The translations under genes were made by a program, and so were the position numbers. Below the pieces are notes generated by a model. The model did not search any database and was not told the DNA's origin. It was given only the letters and a program-made list of their open reading frames with translations. This document shows positions 39,902 to 53,009 of a stretch of 64,000 nt of DNA, piece after piece (the stretch's first letter is position 1; each line of letters starts with the position of its first letter). Source of the stretch: Owenia fusiformis (lineage: Eukaryota; Annelida; Polychaeta; Sabellida; Oweniidae). The stretch covers positions 34,105,375-34,169,374 of the forward strand of contig CAIIXF020000005.1 in the NCBI GenBank assembly GCA_903813345.2, written 5' to 3'.

Positions 39902-42900
39902 TAGACTTTGGAAATTGAACGAAGTTCAATTTCAGACTCCAGATCTAGACTTTTTTAAGCCCAGTCATCTAAAATAAGCCGAGTCATCCAGAATAAGCTG
40001 AGTCATCCAGAATAAGATGGATGGATAAAATAGGAAGGTAGGATAGGATAGAATGGGAAGGAACGATAGGATAGAATAAGAAAGAAGAATAGGATAGAAC
40101 AGAATAGGAAGAAAGGAGATGATAGGAGAGGATAGGAAGGATAGGAAGGAAAGGATACAAAGGAAGGATAGATAGGAAGGATAGGATAGGATCAGATAGG
40201 AAGGATGGATGAATTTTTCAATATTTTCTTCTCTACTCTTGACTTTCTATCAGGATACCATCAGATCGATTTTCCGAAATTTCAAAACGCCATTCCGAAC
40301 CGGAAGTCGGATCTAAATTTGATTTAAAGTTTCGGATTCCTGACAAAATTCTACCCCTAATTCATAACTCATACGTTAAATTTGGCGAATTTTTATTTTG
40401 ACCTACTTTTTGGACACGCCATTACTTCGGAACCGGAAGTCGGATCGAAATTTGGTTTGCAGACTCGAATTCCTGAGAAAATTCTACCCTTAATTCATAA
40501 CTCATATGTTAAATTTGGAGAACTTTTTTTTTGACCTACTTTTCGGACACCATATCTTAAAAGTGGGTCGAAATACTTTTTGACGGCAAAATGCTAACAC
40601 TATTAGCACACTCTTTCTTACCTGTATACAAAATTTTGAAGCAAATCATTTAAATATAGTGTCAGAATCGCAAAAATAAGGTAAAACTATGAATTTGACC
40701 TAGATTTTGACCTAGGGATTTTGGTGTCCAAATTTTGAAGTTGAGTAGCCTTCGAGGTCCCCTTCTTTCATAGGCTTTCATTATTTTAAGCTGTACTTAG
40801 TCTATATCTCGTATTTTACACTTCAAAAAAATCTTTTATCCCATTGACATAACATGGGGCACCAAATTTAGCGATTTTTGAGCTTTCAAAATGTCATAAC
40901 TTCCGAACCGGAAGTCGGATCGAAATTTGGTTTGCAGATTCGGATTCCTGAGAAAATTCTATACTTAATTCATAACTCAAATGTTAAATTTGGAGAATTT
41001 TTTATTTTGACATACTTTTCGGACACCATATCTCAAAAGTGGGTCAAAATACTTTCTGACGGCAAAAGGCTAACACTATTAGCACACTCTTGGCTACATG
41101 TATACAAAATTTTGAAGAATATAATTAATCTGTAGTGTCAGAATCGCAAAAATAAGGAAAAACTTTGAATTTGACCTAGATTTTGACCTAGGCATTTTGG
41201 TGTACAAATTCTTATGAAAAGAAGGTTTTGAGGTCCCTTTCTTCTATGGGCTTCCATTATGTTTAGCTGTGCTTAGTCTATATCTCGTATTTTACACTTC
41301 AAAAAAAAAATTTTTCCCATTGAATTAACATGGGGCACCAAATTTAGCGATTTTTGAATTTTCAGAACGCCATAACTTCTGAACCGGAAGTCAGATCGAA
41401 ATTTGGTTTTCAGATTCGGAATCCTGAGAAAATTTCCTATAAGACTGATATCCTGGACATTGGATTCGGAGAACTTTTTTTTGGACCTCGTTTTCGGACA
41501 CTGATATCTCGAAATCGGTTTGAGATACCAAAAAACTAAATCGACCCTAGATTTTCTACTTTTTTATGAGGAACACAATGAAAAAAAACCGGATCCAAAA
41601 TATTGAAGGACGACCGAGAAAATCGAAAAAAGTGACAAAGTACTGGATTTGACCTAGTTCTTGACCTTTGACCTAGATAAAAAATTGACCCAATTTCCCA
41701 CCAACTAGATACTGAACCTAAATAAACTGTATTATGGTCCTTACTGGATACCTCATAGTTATTGAAAAAACTCCTAAAGAATAATAAGAATAACTAGACT
41801 TGGGAAATTGAACGAAGTTCAATTTCAGACTCCAGATCCAGACTTTTTTAAGCCCAGTCATCTAAAATAAGCCGAGTCATCCAGAATAAGCTGAGTCATC
41901 CAGAATAAGATGGATGGATAAAAACAGGAAGGTAGGATAGGATAGAATGGGAAGGAACGATAGGATAGAATAAGAAAGAAGGATAGGATAGAACAGAATA
42001 GGAAGAAAGGATATGATAGGAGAGGATAGGAAGGATAGGAAGGAAAGGATATGAAGGAAGGATAGGATAGGATCAGATAGGAAGGATGGATGAATTTTTC
42101 AATATTTTCTTCTCTACTCTTAACTTTCTATCAGGATACCATCAGATCGATTTTCCGAAATTTCAAAACGCCATAACTTCCGAACCGGAAGTCGGATCTA
42201 AATTTGATTTAAAGATTCGGATTCCTGACAAAATTCTACCCCTAATTCATAACTCATACATTAAATTTGGCGAATTTTTATTTTGACCTACTTTTTGGAC
42301 ACGCCATAACTTCGGAACCGGAAGTCGGATCGAAATTTGGTTTGCAGATTCGGATTTCTGAGAAAATTCTATTCTTAATTCATAACTCAAACTTTAAATT
42401 TGGAGAACTTTTTATTTTGACCTACTTTTCGGACACCATATCTCAAAAGCGGGTCAAAATTCTTTCTGACGGCAAAAGGCTAACTCTATTAGCACACTCT
42501 TGGCTACATGTATACACAATTTCGAAGAATATAATTAAAGTGTAGTGTCAGAATCGCAAAAATAAGAAAAAACTTTGAATTTGACCTAGATTTTGACCTA
42601 GGCATTTTGGTGTCCAAATTTTAAGGCTAGATGGCATTTGAGGTCCCATTCTTTTAAAAGCTTTCATTATATTTAGCTGAACTAAGTCTATATTTCGTAT
42701 TTTTCACTTCAAAAAAATCTTTTTTCCCATTGACTTAACATGGGCTCAAAATTTAGCGATTTTTGAGCTTTCAAAACGCCATAACTTCAGAACCGGAAGT
42801 CTGATCTAAATTTCGTTTTCAGATTCGAAATCCTGAGAAAATTTCCTATAAGACTTATATCCTGGACATTTGATTCGGAGAACTTTTTTTTGGACCTCGT

Positions 42901-45900
42901 TTTCGGACACTGATATCTCGAAATCGGTTTGAGATATCAAAAAACTAAATCGACCCTAGGTTTCCTACTTTTTTATAAGGAACACAATGAAAAAAACCCG
43001 GATCGAAAATATTGAAGGACAACCGAGAAAATCGAAAAAAGTGACAAAGTACTGGATTTGACCTAGTTCTTGACCTTTGACCTAGATAAAAATTTGACCC
43101 AATTTCCCACCAACTAGATACTGAACCTAAATGAACTGTATTATGGTCCTTACTGGATACCTAATAGTTATTGAAAAAACTCCCAAAGAATAATAATAAT
43201 AACTAGACATGTAAATTGAACAAGTTCAATTTAAGACTCCAGATTTAATACTTTTTTTAAGCTGAGTCATCCAGAATACTTGTAAGCTGAGTCATCCAGA
43301 ATAAGCTGATCGAGTCAGCTAGAATCTAGACATTTAGACAACTCTCCATTTTTTATCTTCGACCCCATTGGCTTAACATGGGGATATCATCATATCGACT
43401 TTTCGAGACTTCAAACCGCTATAACTATCTAACCAGAAGTTAGATTGTATTTTGGTTTAAAGATTCGGACTCCTGAGAAAATTCTACCCTTAATTCATAA
43501 CTCATACATTAAATTTGGAGATTTTTTTATTTTGACCTACTTTTGGACACCGTATCTCAAAAGTGGGTCAAAATACTTTCTGACGGCAAAAGGCTATCAC
43601 TATAAGCACACTCTTTGCTACCTGTATACAAAATTTCGAAGCAAATCATTAAAGTGTAATGTCAGAATCGCAAAAATAAGGAAAATTATGAATTTGCCCT
43701 AGATTTTGACCTTGGCATTTTGGTGTCCAAATTTTAAAGCTAGATAGCCTTCGAGGTCCCCTTCTTTTAAAGGCTTTCAGAATGTTAAGCTGTACTCAGT
43801 CTATATCGTATTTTAGACTTCAAAAAAATCTTTTTCCCTATTGACATAACATGGGGCACCAAATTTAGCAATTTTTGAGCTTTCAAAACGCTATTACTTT
43901 CAAACAGAAAGTCGGATCGAAATTTGGTTTGCAGATTCAGATTCCTGAGAAAATTCTATCCCTATTTCATAACTCATATGCTAAATTCGGAGAACTTTTA
44001 TTTTGACCTACTTTTCGGACACGTCATTACTTTGGAACCGGAAGTTGGATCGAAATTTGGTTTGCAGATTCGGATTCCTGAGAAAATTCCACTCTTAATT
44101 CATAACTCATATGTAAAATTTGGAGAATTTTTTATTTTGACCTACTTTTCGGACACCATATCTCAAAAGTGGGTCAAAATACTCTCTGACGGCAAAAGGC
44201 TAACACTATTAGCCCACTCTTTGCTACCTGTATACAAAATTTTGAAGCAAATCCTAAAAGTGTAGTGCCAGAATCGCAAAAATAAGGAAAAACTATGTAT
44301 TTGACCTAGATTTTGACCTAGGGATTTTGGTGTCCAAATTTTAAAGCTAGATAGCCTTCGAGGTCCCCTTCTTTTATAGACTTTCAGAATCTTAAGCTGT
44401 ACTCAGTCTTTATCTGGTATTTTACACTTCAAAAAAATCTTTTTTCTCATTGACATAACATGGGGCACCAAAATTAGCGATTTTTGAGCTTTCAAAACGC
44501 CATAACTTCCCAACGAAAAGTCGGATTGAAATTTGGTTTGCACATTCGGATTCCTGAGAAAATTCTACCCTTAACTCATGGCTCATATGTTAAATTTGGA
44601 GAACTTTTCATTTTGACCTACTTTTCGGACACCATATCTCAAAAGTGGGTCAAAATACTTCCTGACGGCAAAAGGCTAACACTATAAGCACACTCTTTGC
44701 TACCTGTATACAAAATTTTGAAGCAAATTATTAAAGTGTAGTGTCAGAATCGTAAAAATAAGGAAAAACTATGAATTTGACCTAGATTTTGACCTAGGCA
44801 TTTTGGTGTCCAAATTTTGAAGCTAGGTAGCTTTTGAGGTCCCCTTCTTTTATAGGCATTCATTATGTTAAGCTGTGCTCAGTCTATATCTTGTATTTTA
44901 CACTTCGAAAAAGTCTTTTTTCCCATTGGCTTAACATGGGCACCAAATTTAGCGATTTCAAAACGCTATAGCTTCCGAACCGGAAGTCAGATCAAAATTT
45001 GGTTTGCAGATTTGGATTCCTGAGGTAATTTTACACTTATTTCATAACTCACACGTTGAATTTGGAGAACTTTTTCGTTTGACCTACTTTCCGGACGCAA
45101 TATCTCAAAATCGGTAGAAGTAATCAAAAAACTGATAACTCACTGTCGAATCGTCTTTTTCTTGGCTACACGTTAAAAAAAAAATTTTTGAAAAAATATT
45201 GAAAAATGACAAAGATAATTCACAAAATGATAATTTGACCTAGATTTTGACCTTTGACCTAGATAAAAATTTGACCTAATTTCCGGGAAACTAGGTCTCA
45301 TTACCTGTTTAACTATGTAAGCAGATTTCAGAGAGTCCCTCTAGTTGCTGAGAAAACGCGGAAAGAAAGAATAACTAGACATGTAAATTGAACAAGTTCA
45401 ATTTAAGACTCCAGATTTAAAACTTTTTTTAAGCTGAGTCATCCAAAATACTGTAAGCTGAAAAATTCAGAATAAGCTGAGTCATCTAGAATACAGACAT
45501 TTAGACAACTCTTAAGTAGCTTATCTTCGTCTACATTGGCTTAACATGGGGATATCATAATATCGACTTTTCGAGACTTCAAACAGCTATGACTATATAA
45601 CCAGAATTTGGGTCGAAATTTGGTTTGCAGATTCAAATTTCTGAGAAAATTCTACGTTTGTGTCATAACTCATACATTAAATTTTGAGAACTTTTTATGT
45701 TGACCTACTTTCCGGACGCCATTCCTCAAAATCGGTAAGAGTAATCAAAAAAGACAGTTACAATAATGAAAGGACTGTCTTTAAGCTACATGATGAAAAA
45801 AGAGAAAGGAATAACGACGAATAGTGACAAAGATAATTGACATAACATGGGATATCAAAATACCAATTTTTTAATTTTTCAAAACGCCATTACTTCCAAA

Positions 45901-47292
45901 CCGGGTGTCGGATTGAAATTTGATTTGCAGATTTGGATTCCTGAGAAAATTCTACCCTTAATTCATAACTCATACGTTAAATTTGGAGAAACTTTCATGT
46001 TGACCTACTTTTCGGACACTATATCTCAAAAGTGGGTCAAAACACTTTCTGACGGCAAAGGCTAACACTATTAGCACACTCTTTGCTACCTGTATACAAA
46101 ATTTTGAATCAAATAATTAAAGTGTAGTGTCAGAATCGCAAAAATAAGTTAAAACTATAAATTTGACCTAGATTTTGACCTAGGCATTTTGGTGACCAAA
46201 TTGTGAAGCTAGCTAGCTTTTGAGGTCCCTTTCTTTTATAGGCTTTCATTATGTGAAGCTGTACTCAGTCTTTATCTCGTATTTTACACTTCAAAAAAAT
46301 CTTTTTTCCCATTGCCATAACATGGGGCACCAAATTTAGCGATTTTTGAGCTTTCAAAACAACATAACTTCCAAACCAAAAGTCGGATTGAAATTTGGAT
46401 TGCAGATTCAGATTCCTGAGAAAATTCTACTCTTAATTCGTAACTCATACGTTAAATTTGGAGAACTTTTTAGTTTGACCTACTTTTCGGACACCATATC
46501 TCAAAAGTGGGTCAAAATACTTTCTGACGGCAAAAGGCTAACACTATTAGCACACTCTTGGCTACATGTATACAAAATTTGGAAGAATATAATTAATCTG
46601 TAGTGTCAGAATCGCAAAAATAAGGAAAAACTTTGAATTTGACCTAGATTTTGACCTAGGCATTTTGGTGTCCAAATTTTTATGAAAAGAAGGTCTTGTG
46701 GTCCCTTTCTTTTATGGTCTTCCATTATGTTTAGCTGTGCTTAGTCTATATCTCGTATTTTACACTTCAAAAAAATATTTTTTCCCATTGAATTAACATG
46801 GGGCACCAAATTTAGCGATTTTTGAATTTTCAAAACGCCATAACTTCTGAACCGGAAGTCAGATCGAAATTTGGTTTTCAGATTCGGAATCCTGAGAAAA
46901 TTTCCTATAAGACTGATATGCTGGACATTGGATTCGGAGAAAAAAATTTTGGACCTCGTTTTCGGACACTGATATCTCGAAATCGGTTTGAGATACCAAA
47001 AAACTAAATCGACCCTAGGTTTTCTACTTTTTTATGAGGAACACAATGAAAAAAACCAGGATCAAAAATATTGAAGGACGACCGAGTTAATGGGAAAAAG
47101 TGACAAAGTACTGGATTTGACCTAGTTCTTGACCTTTGACCTAGATAAAAATTTGACCTAATTTCCCAGAAAGCCGGATACAGTCTTAAGTTAACCATGT
47201 AAGTTAGATTAAGTAAGCTGTTATAGTTGACGAGAAATTTGGTAAGGAGGAAGAAAAAAGAATAATAATAATAAGAAAACAGGCAAAAACAA

Positions 47293-47321
47293 TAGACTCC
47301 AGATTTTCAATCTGGAGTCTA
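47293..47321. repeat. Class B hairpin between units
   Basis: A single TAGACTCCAGATT/AATCTGGAGTCTA hairpin with loop TTC, just before the last class B unit and after a TAA-rich spacer. Confidence 0.9.
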
Positions 47322-48786
47322 ATAATAATAACTAGACTTTGGAAATTGAACGAAGTTCAATTTCAGACTCCAGATCTAGACTTTTTTTAGATGAGTCATC
47401 CAGAATAAGCTGAGTCATCCAAAATAAGCTGAGTCATCCAGAAAAAGATGGATGGATAAAATAGGAAGGTAGGATAGGATAGAATGGGAAGGAACGATAG
47501 GATAGAATAAGAAAGAAGGATAGGATAGAACAGAATAGGAAGAAAGGATATGATAGGAGAGGATAGGAAGGATAGGAAGGAAATGATACGAAGGAAGGAT
47601 AGATAGGAAGGATAGGATAGGATAGGGTAAGATCAGATAGGAAGGATGGATGAATTTTTCAATATTTTGTTCTCTACTCTTGACTTTCTATCAGGATACC
47701 ATCAGATCGATTTTCCGAAATTTCAAAACGCCATAACTTCCGAACCAGGAGTCAAATCGAAATTTGATTTAAAGATTCGGATTCCTGACAAAATTCTACC
47801 CCTAATTCATAACTCATACGTTAAATTTGGCAAATTTTTATTTTGACCTACTTTTCGGACACGCCATAACTTCTGAACCGGAAGTCGGATCGAAATTTGG
47901 TTTGTAGATTCGGATTCCTGAGAAAATTCTATACTTACTGCATAACTCAAACGTTAAATTTGGAGAATTTTTTATTTTAACCTACTTTTTGGACACCATA
48001 TCTCAAAAGTGGGGCAAAATACTTCCTGACGGCAAAAGGCTAACACTATTAGCACACTCTTGTCTACATGTATACAAAATTTCGAAGAATATAATTAATC
48101 TGTAGTGTCAGAATCGCAAAAATAAGGAAAAACCTTGAATTTGACCTAGATTTTGACCTAGGCATTTTGGGGTCCAAATTTTGAAGCTAGATGGCTTTTG
48201 AGGTCCCATTTTTTTAAAAGCTATCATTATATTAAGCTGAACTCAGTCTATATTTCGCATTTTTCACTTCAAAAAAATATTTTTTCCCATTGACTTAACA
48301 TGGGCACCAAATTTAGCGATTTTTGAGCTTTCAAAACGCCATAACTTCTGAACCGGAAGTCCAATCCAAATTTGGTTTTCAGATTCGGAATCCTGAGAAA
48401 ATTTCCTATAAGACTAATATCCTGGACATTTGATTCGGAGAATTTTTTTTTGGACCTCGTCTTCGGACACTGATATCTCGAAATCGGTTCGAGATATCAA
48501 AAATCTAAATCGTGTTTCTTGATACTACTTTTTTATGAGGAACACAATGAAAAAAACCCGGATCGAAAATATTGAAGGACGACTGAGAAAATCGAAAAAA
48601 GTGACAAAGTACTGGATTTGACCTAGTTCTTGACCTTTGACCTAGATAAAAATTTGACCCAATTTCCCACCAACTAGATACTGAACCTAAATATACTGTA
48701 TTATGATCTTTAATGGATATCTTATAGTTATTGAAAAAACTCTTAAAGAAAAATAATAATAATAAGAAGAATACTGGCAAAAACAA

Positions 48787-49050
48787 TAGACTCCAGATTG
48801 ACATCTGGAGTCTAATAATAAAAAGAATACTGGCAAAAACAATAGACTCCAGATTTTCAATCTGGAGTCTAATAAGAATAAGAATAAGAATAAGAAGAAT
48901 ACTGGCAAAAACAATAGACTCCAGATTGACATCTGGAGTCTAATAATATCTACAAAATTGATAGGAGGCCCCCCGATGGGGCCTCCTAATAATAATAATA
49001 AAGAATAATATCTACAAAATTGATAGGAGGCCCCCCGATGGGGCCTCCTA
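48787..49050. repeat. Terminal hairpin cluster of the array
   Basis: Three class B hairpins (48787-48814, 48843-48871, 48915-48942) are followed by two class A hairpins (48962-48988, 49024-49050), separated by TAA/AAT repeats. The array stops here and the sequence resumes 'ataaaacctttagc', matching 1730-1743 upstream of gene 1. Confidence 0.92.
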
Positions 49051-49500
49051 ATAAAACCTTTAGCTTATGCGGCAGATGATATTAAGAGGTAAGTAAAAAA
49101 TGATGGTACACACAGAATCATGCTTTTTGCATCTGGAGACGGCTTTCATCTACTTATTAACATTTTTGATGTGATAACGATTCTATATTTCGAACGCGAT
49201 CCATCTGTGTATGTTTTACTAGGGTCCTCTCTTCTTTATCTTAGGTTTTTATGAGTACTAGTGTCCATATGGAATCATGTGCCAAATAAATGAATGCGGA
49301 TAAGAATTATTTGAACGCCGTCAAAAACTTCTTTGAAAGCAATGAAAACGTTGTCGTCAAAATACTTTGAAAAACGTCAAGAAATACTTCGAACACCGTC
49401 AAAAACATACTAGATAGTATCTAACACTGTCAAAAATCAGGCCTACTTTAGTGCCGTAAAAATAACTCCAAAAGTCTTAAAAGTGATTGGTAATTATTTT
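49051..49500. other. Gene 2 upstream flank resumed after the array
   Basis: No gene. Corresponds to about 1735-2120 ('gcagatgatattaagaggta', 'cgatccatctgtgtatg', 'gaacgccgtcaaaaa'). From 49500 to 49795 nothing is recognised. Confidence 0.6.
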
Positions 49501-49796
49501 TTGAAGCAATTAGTCTAAAATGATGTGGAACAGACAAAATAAATAAGACAATTAAAACCAAGAGATGTAATACTTTAAGCATCTAGCTGGAAATAAAATT
49601 AATGATCTCAAGATTATTATCAGGGTTAGCGTGTGGATATTTTTAATTATCCAGGTGAAGTAAAAATCTGTAGTACTATGTAAGAAAAATACAGGTAGTG
49701 TTTGATATGAACGAAAACAATTAAATGTTCTTGCTCGCAAAATGATAGAATCAAAATCAGATCTGTTTATAATCAAATCAATAGAAAGAAGTTATT

Positions 49797-50396
49797 CACC
49801 AGGAGGGATTTGATATGGGGAATATCCTTCGGATGATATCAATATTTTCAGAGGGAAAGCAGTGACAGATGGGAATGTTGATATGTCTTTCAAGAAGAAT
49901 ACCTAAAAGAACATTCAACTTCCAAGGAGCGAGACAAAAATTCTTAGCTAGGTCGGGTTGCTTTAAATTAGAAACAGACCTTAAAAGGTGGAATAAAAGT
50001 GATGGCTTTTGTAAATTATGTCCATCCAATTCTTATGACTCTTTGTCCCATCGCCTGTTCCTTTGCCCCGTCCTCCAGGATAAAAGAAACCTATTCATTA
50101 ACAATTTAATATCTTCATGTGACGTTGCCCTTGTAGGTGAATACTTATCAGCGAGCCTTAATGATAAGCTACAATGGATAATTGGTAATTCACTTTACAT
50201 AGGCACATGGGGGCAGGACCAAATAAATAAATTTGAGAAATGTTTTTACGAATTTTTAAAGGAAATGTATTTTTAATGATTTTAACCTATTGTAAGTATG
50301 TATTTTAGTCTCTTTGGATGCACACTAAATTTTAGTAGTGCCGCTGTTGTAAAAGCGTTTTGTCCTAATAAATAAATAAAAAATAAAAATAAAATA
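49797..50396 (+). pseudogene. 5'-truncated non-LTR retrotransposon 3' end
   Basis: An open frame at 49869-50276 encodes the C-terminal part of a retrotransposon ORF2. It contains RSGCFKLETDLKRW, then the knuckle CKLCPSNSYDSLSHRLFLCP (C-x2-C-x8-H-x4-C) and ends in FYEFLKEMYF. A ~70-bp 3' UTR ('gtagtgccgctgttgtaaaa') and an A-rich 'aataaataaataaaaaataa' tail follow. No RT domain is present. It is distinct from the element at 3270-4860 and from that at 333-1000. The intact frame of this fragment may mean recent insertion. Confidence 0.75.
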
Positions 50397-50989
50397 TCAT
50401 CCTAGGCATATTTCCGATAGTTGAATAACCATCATTCCGATAGGTGAATAACGACCTTATACCGCCAAGAGCAATATACCTAAAATCCTCTGTTGAATGA
50501 GAGAAAAATTTGAAAAAATGAAAAAATTTCAAAAAATGAAAATCTTTGAAAATAAGAAAATTTTCTGAAAATTTTCTGGAATATTAAATTATATGGAATG
50601 AACTCCTGAACGCCATCGGAGAAATCAAAGGCGGAAATGAATCGGATCATAATAAATACTCCTAAATTATCAAAAAACATTTTAAAATTGTGGACATTTT
50701 AAATTGAGCGGCTATATTGAAAATTCCTTCTCGAGCAGAGGTATCGCACCGATAAAGAATAAGCCTATCATAGAACCAAATCCGTCTACTGGTATCTGAG
50801 TTATCGCTCGAACACACTAACGAACAAATGTTCGAACGAACGAAAGAACAGATGGAACGGCTTCTTTACAATCTATTTTTTGGGTCCCACTTTAAATAAT
50901 CTTTTGAAGATCTTGATACTGGTTTATAATGGCGGTCAATGGGGATTTTCCAATATTCGAATGTAAATATCTTTGAACTAGGCAAAATC

Positions 50990-51360
50990 CAGTATGTATT
51001 TGTTTTGGAGAATGGCATTTCCGCAGTGTATATGCGATATATTGATTTCAGTGAATACCCAATAATCACCCAAAGAATATGTCATACTCACTCAAAACGT
51101 GATACAGAAAGCTTCGATTTAATTGGTTGAAAAAAAACCAATTTAAATGTTAAACTACGCTTGATTACCAAATTTGTAAGGGCTTAGAGTGTTTATGTTC
51201 ATTCAATCATATGCAATCGACAATTGTGTACTTTCGTATAACGTTCTCAGTGGTTATTGAGTATGCCATATTCCGCATGTCATACACCTCAAGTGAATAT
51301 GCCATATTGGTTGCGGACTATGACATATTTGTATTGCGTTTACTGCGTAACAAACCATTT
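50990..51360. repeat. AT-rich foldback with repeated GAATATGCCAT motif
   Basis: Contains 'gcgatatattgatttcagtg', 'gatacagaaagctt', 'aaactacgcttgattaccaa' and, in inverted sense, 'gtactttcgtataacg' and 'tgagtatgccatattccgc'. The same components occur at 54890-55745. From 50400 to 50990 nothing is recognised. Confidence 0.55.
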
Positions 51361-51439
51361 TTATTTTTAAGACCATCATGGTATTGTAACATATTAGGAA
51401 GATGAACTTTATTGCTCGAGAACTGTTCTGCAGGGGATT

Positions 51440-52140
51440 TCATTTTTCGTAAAAATTGTAATCTGTGATAACTCAAATACCAGTGAATGGATTTGGTAAA
51501 TCTTTATATGCTGGTGCCCGGGGACATACAGTGTAGGAGCTGTGCTCCAGAAGGGATTTTCAACATACAAGCTGAATTTCAAAATGGCCGCTCAAATACC
51601 AGTTGACAGATTTGATTTAAATTCTCTATGCTGACATCTAGAGACAAAGGAGCTCTGCCAAAGGAGACATTCTCAAGATGGCCACTGAATTTCAAAATAT
51701 TATCATTGTACATCATCATACAGCTGAATTTCAAAATGGCCACCATTTTTCATAAAAAAGGGTAATTTTTGATAACGCAAATACCAGTAGACGAATTTAG
51801 TTCAAAATATACTGATGCCTAGAGACAAATGAGCTCTGCTATTCATTGCTACAGAAAAATTTCTCGATTTCTCCGCATTTTTCATTAAAATATAATTTTT
51901 ATAAGCCAAGTACCAGTTGACGGATTTGGATAAAATCTTGCATGCTGATGCCTAGGAACATAGGAGCTTTTACATACGGCAGCTGAATTTCAAAATGGCC
52001 ATAATATTTTGTAAAAAACATAATCTTTTATAACTAAAATACCAGTGGGCGGATTTGGTTCAAATTTTATATGCTGATACCCAGGGACAAAGGAGCTCTG
52101 TTCAAGAAGACATTTTCAAGATGGCCACTATTTGTCAAAA
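51440..52140. repeat. Degenerate tandem repeat, five copies
   Basis: 'caaataccagttgacggatt', 'tggttcaaattttatatgct', 'gatgcctagggaca.aggagctctg' recurs near 51470, 51593, 51774, 51902 and 52030, separated by 'gctgaatttcaaaatggcca' blocks. Single decayed copies occur at 6355-6480 and 21650-21800. Confidence 0.75.
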
Positions 52141-52589
52141 CATGTTTTGTTTGGTGGGGTTTGCCACTCCGTAGAGTTGTTGTTTTTCTAGTTTTGACTT
52201 GTAAATGTCTAATGAATTTCATACCACTTTAACTGTAAACTCCAAATGTTGATAGATGTAATGCTTACACAAAGTTTGAAGAGTTTTGATAAATGAATCG
52301 AGATTTATCCTCGATAGGGCAAGTACTAATCTATCACGAAATATTTTCAAGGTTGGTTAGAAACAGAGTTTCTAGGGATGACAGTTTCATTATCATTTTA
52401 AGGCAAGCTAAATAAGACTCAGATGAACACTGGGGACTGTGTCACTTAACTATTACAGTGCCCGCTAAAACACGTTATGAGATAAAATGTTACTTATAAT
52501 GCTCATGTGTGGGGTTTTAACTCTAAACTTGAACGATGTTTAGCACATTTAGAACCAACAAAACCTACTCAAAAGCAACCCCAATGTCC

Positions 52590-52915
52590 TGTATAAGAAC
52601 CCCTATTCTTACTATTGAAAATGGATTCTAGCAGTACTATCCCACATGAACAATAAATATGCTTGTTGAGACTCGATCAACTTGAGTTCTTCAAAGAAAA
52701 TGGGGAATTTAGCAAGGGTTCGTTGACTTAACATGGTGATACAATTGACTTAAAACCCGCATATCATGGGGATAGATGAAAAATCTTCATTATTTCAGAA
52801 CTCGATCAAGTTTATCAAATCTCAACAATAAGATTCAAGATTCAAGTGGGAGAATATTGGAAGAATCTATTTTCAATAGTAGCAATAGGAGTTTTTAAAC
52901 AGGACATTAAAGTTT
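52590..52915. repeat. Foldback repeat with ~110-bp arms
   Basis: The left arm 'ccctattcttactattgaaa', 'atggattct', 'ttgttgagactcgatcaact' is mirrored by 'gaactcgatcaagttt', 'atctcaacaataagattc', 'agaatctattttcaatagta'. Related to 7262-7432. Confidence 0.65.
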
Positions 52916-53003
52916 AACGTAGGCTTTTTAAAAATTTGGTTAGCTTAATATGGACACAGCTCTACTTCTGTCCGAGAACAAATACTAGTACAAAAGACGT
53001 GGT

Positions 53004-53009
53004 TTATTT
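53004..53009 (-). promoter_or_regulatory. Candidate poly(A) signal of gene 3
   Basis: AATAAA on minus in the same context as the gene 2 signal at 9564-9559. It is farther from the stop (~1260 nt) because about 700 bp was inserted at 53240-53940 into the 3' flank. Confidence 0.4.

Larger units (their letters stand above)
34171..48955 (+). repeat. Array class B: eight long units with head palindrome and 'GACTCCAGAT' tag
   Basis: Units start at 34171, 35944, 37382, 39902, 41795, 43204, 45376 and 47333. Each head reads CTAGAC (CTAGAT in the second), a palindrome (GAAATTGAAC...GTTCAATTTC), AGACTCCAGAT and a T run. Next come several 'gagtcatccagaataagc' repeats and a 130-200-bp GGATA/GGAAG purine tract (rudimentary in the two diverged units at 43204 and 45376). 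Then come submonomers of ~470-480 bp, each starting near 'cgccataacttccgaaccgg' and containing 'ctgacggcaaaaggctaaca' and 'gacctagattttgaccta'. The 'gacggcaaaaggctaa' block also occurs in class A, so both classes share an ancestor. Short open frames recur because the units recur, not because they are genes. The microsatellite tract and subterminal tags recall Helentron-derived (HINE) elements; this is an inference. Confidence 0.92.

Noticed and set aside
34253-48943. Dozens of short open frames of similar sequence (60-113 codons) repeated across the array
   Set aside because: They recur because the repeat recurs, start at different places in different copies and end at random. No family motif or codon bias is seen.
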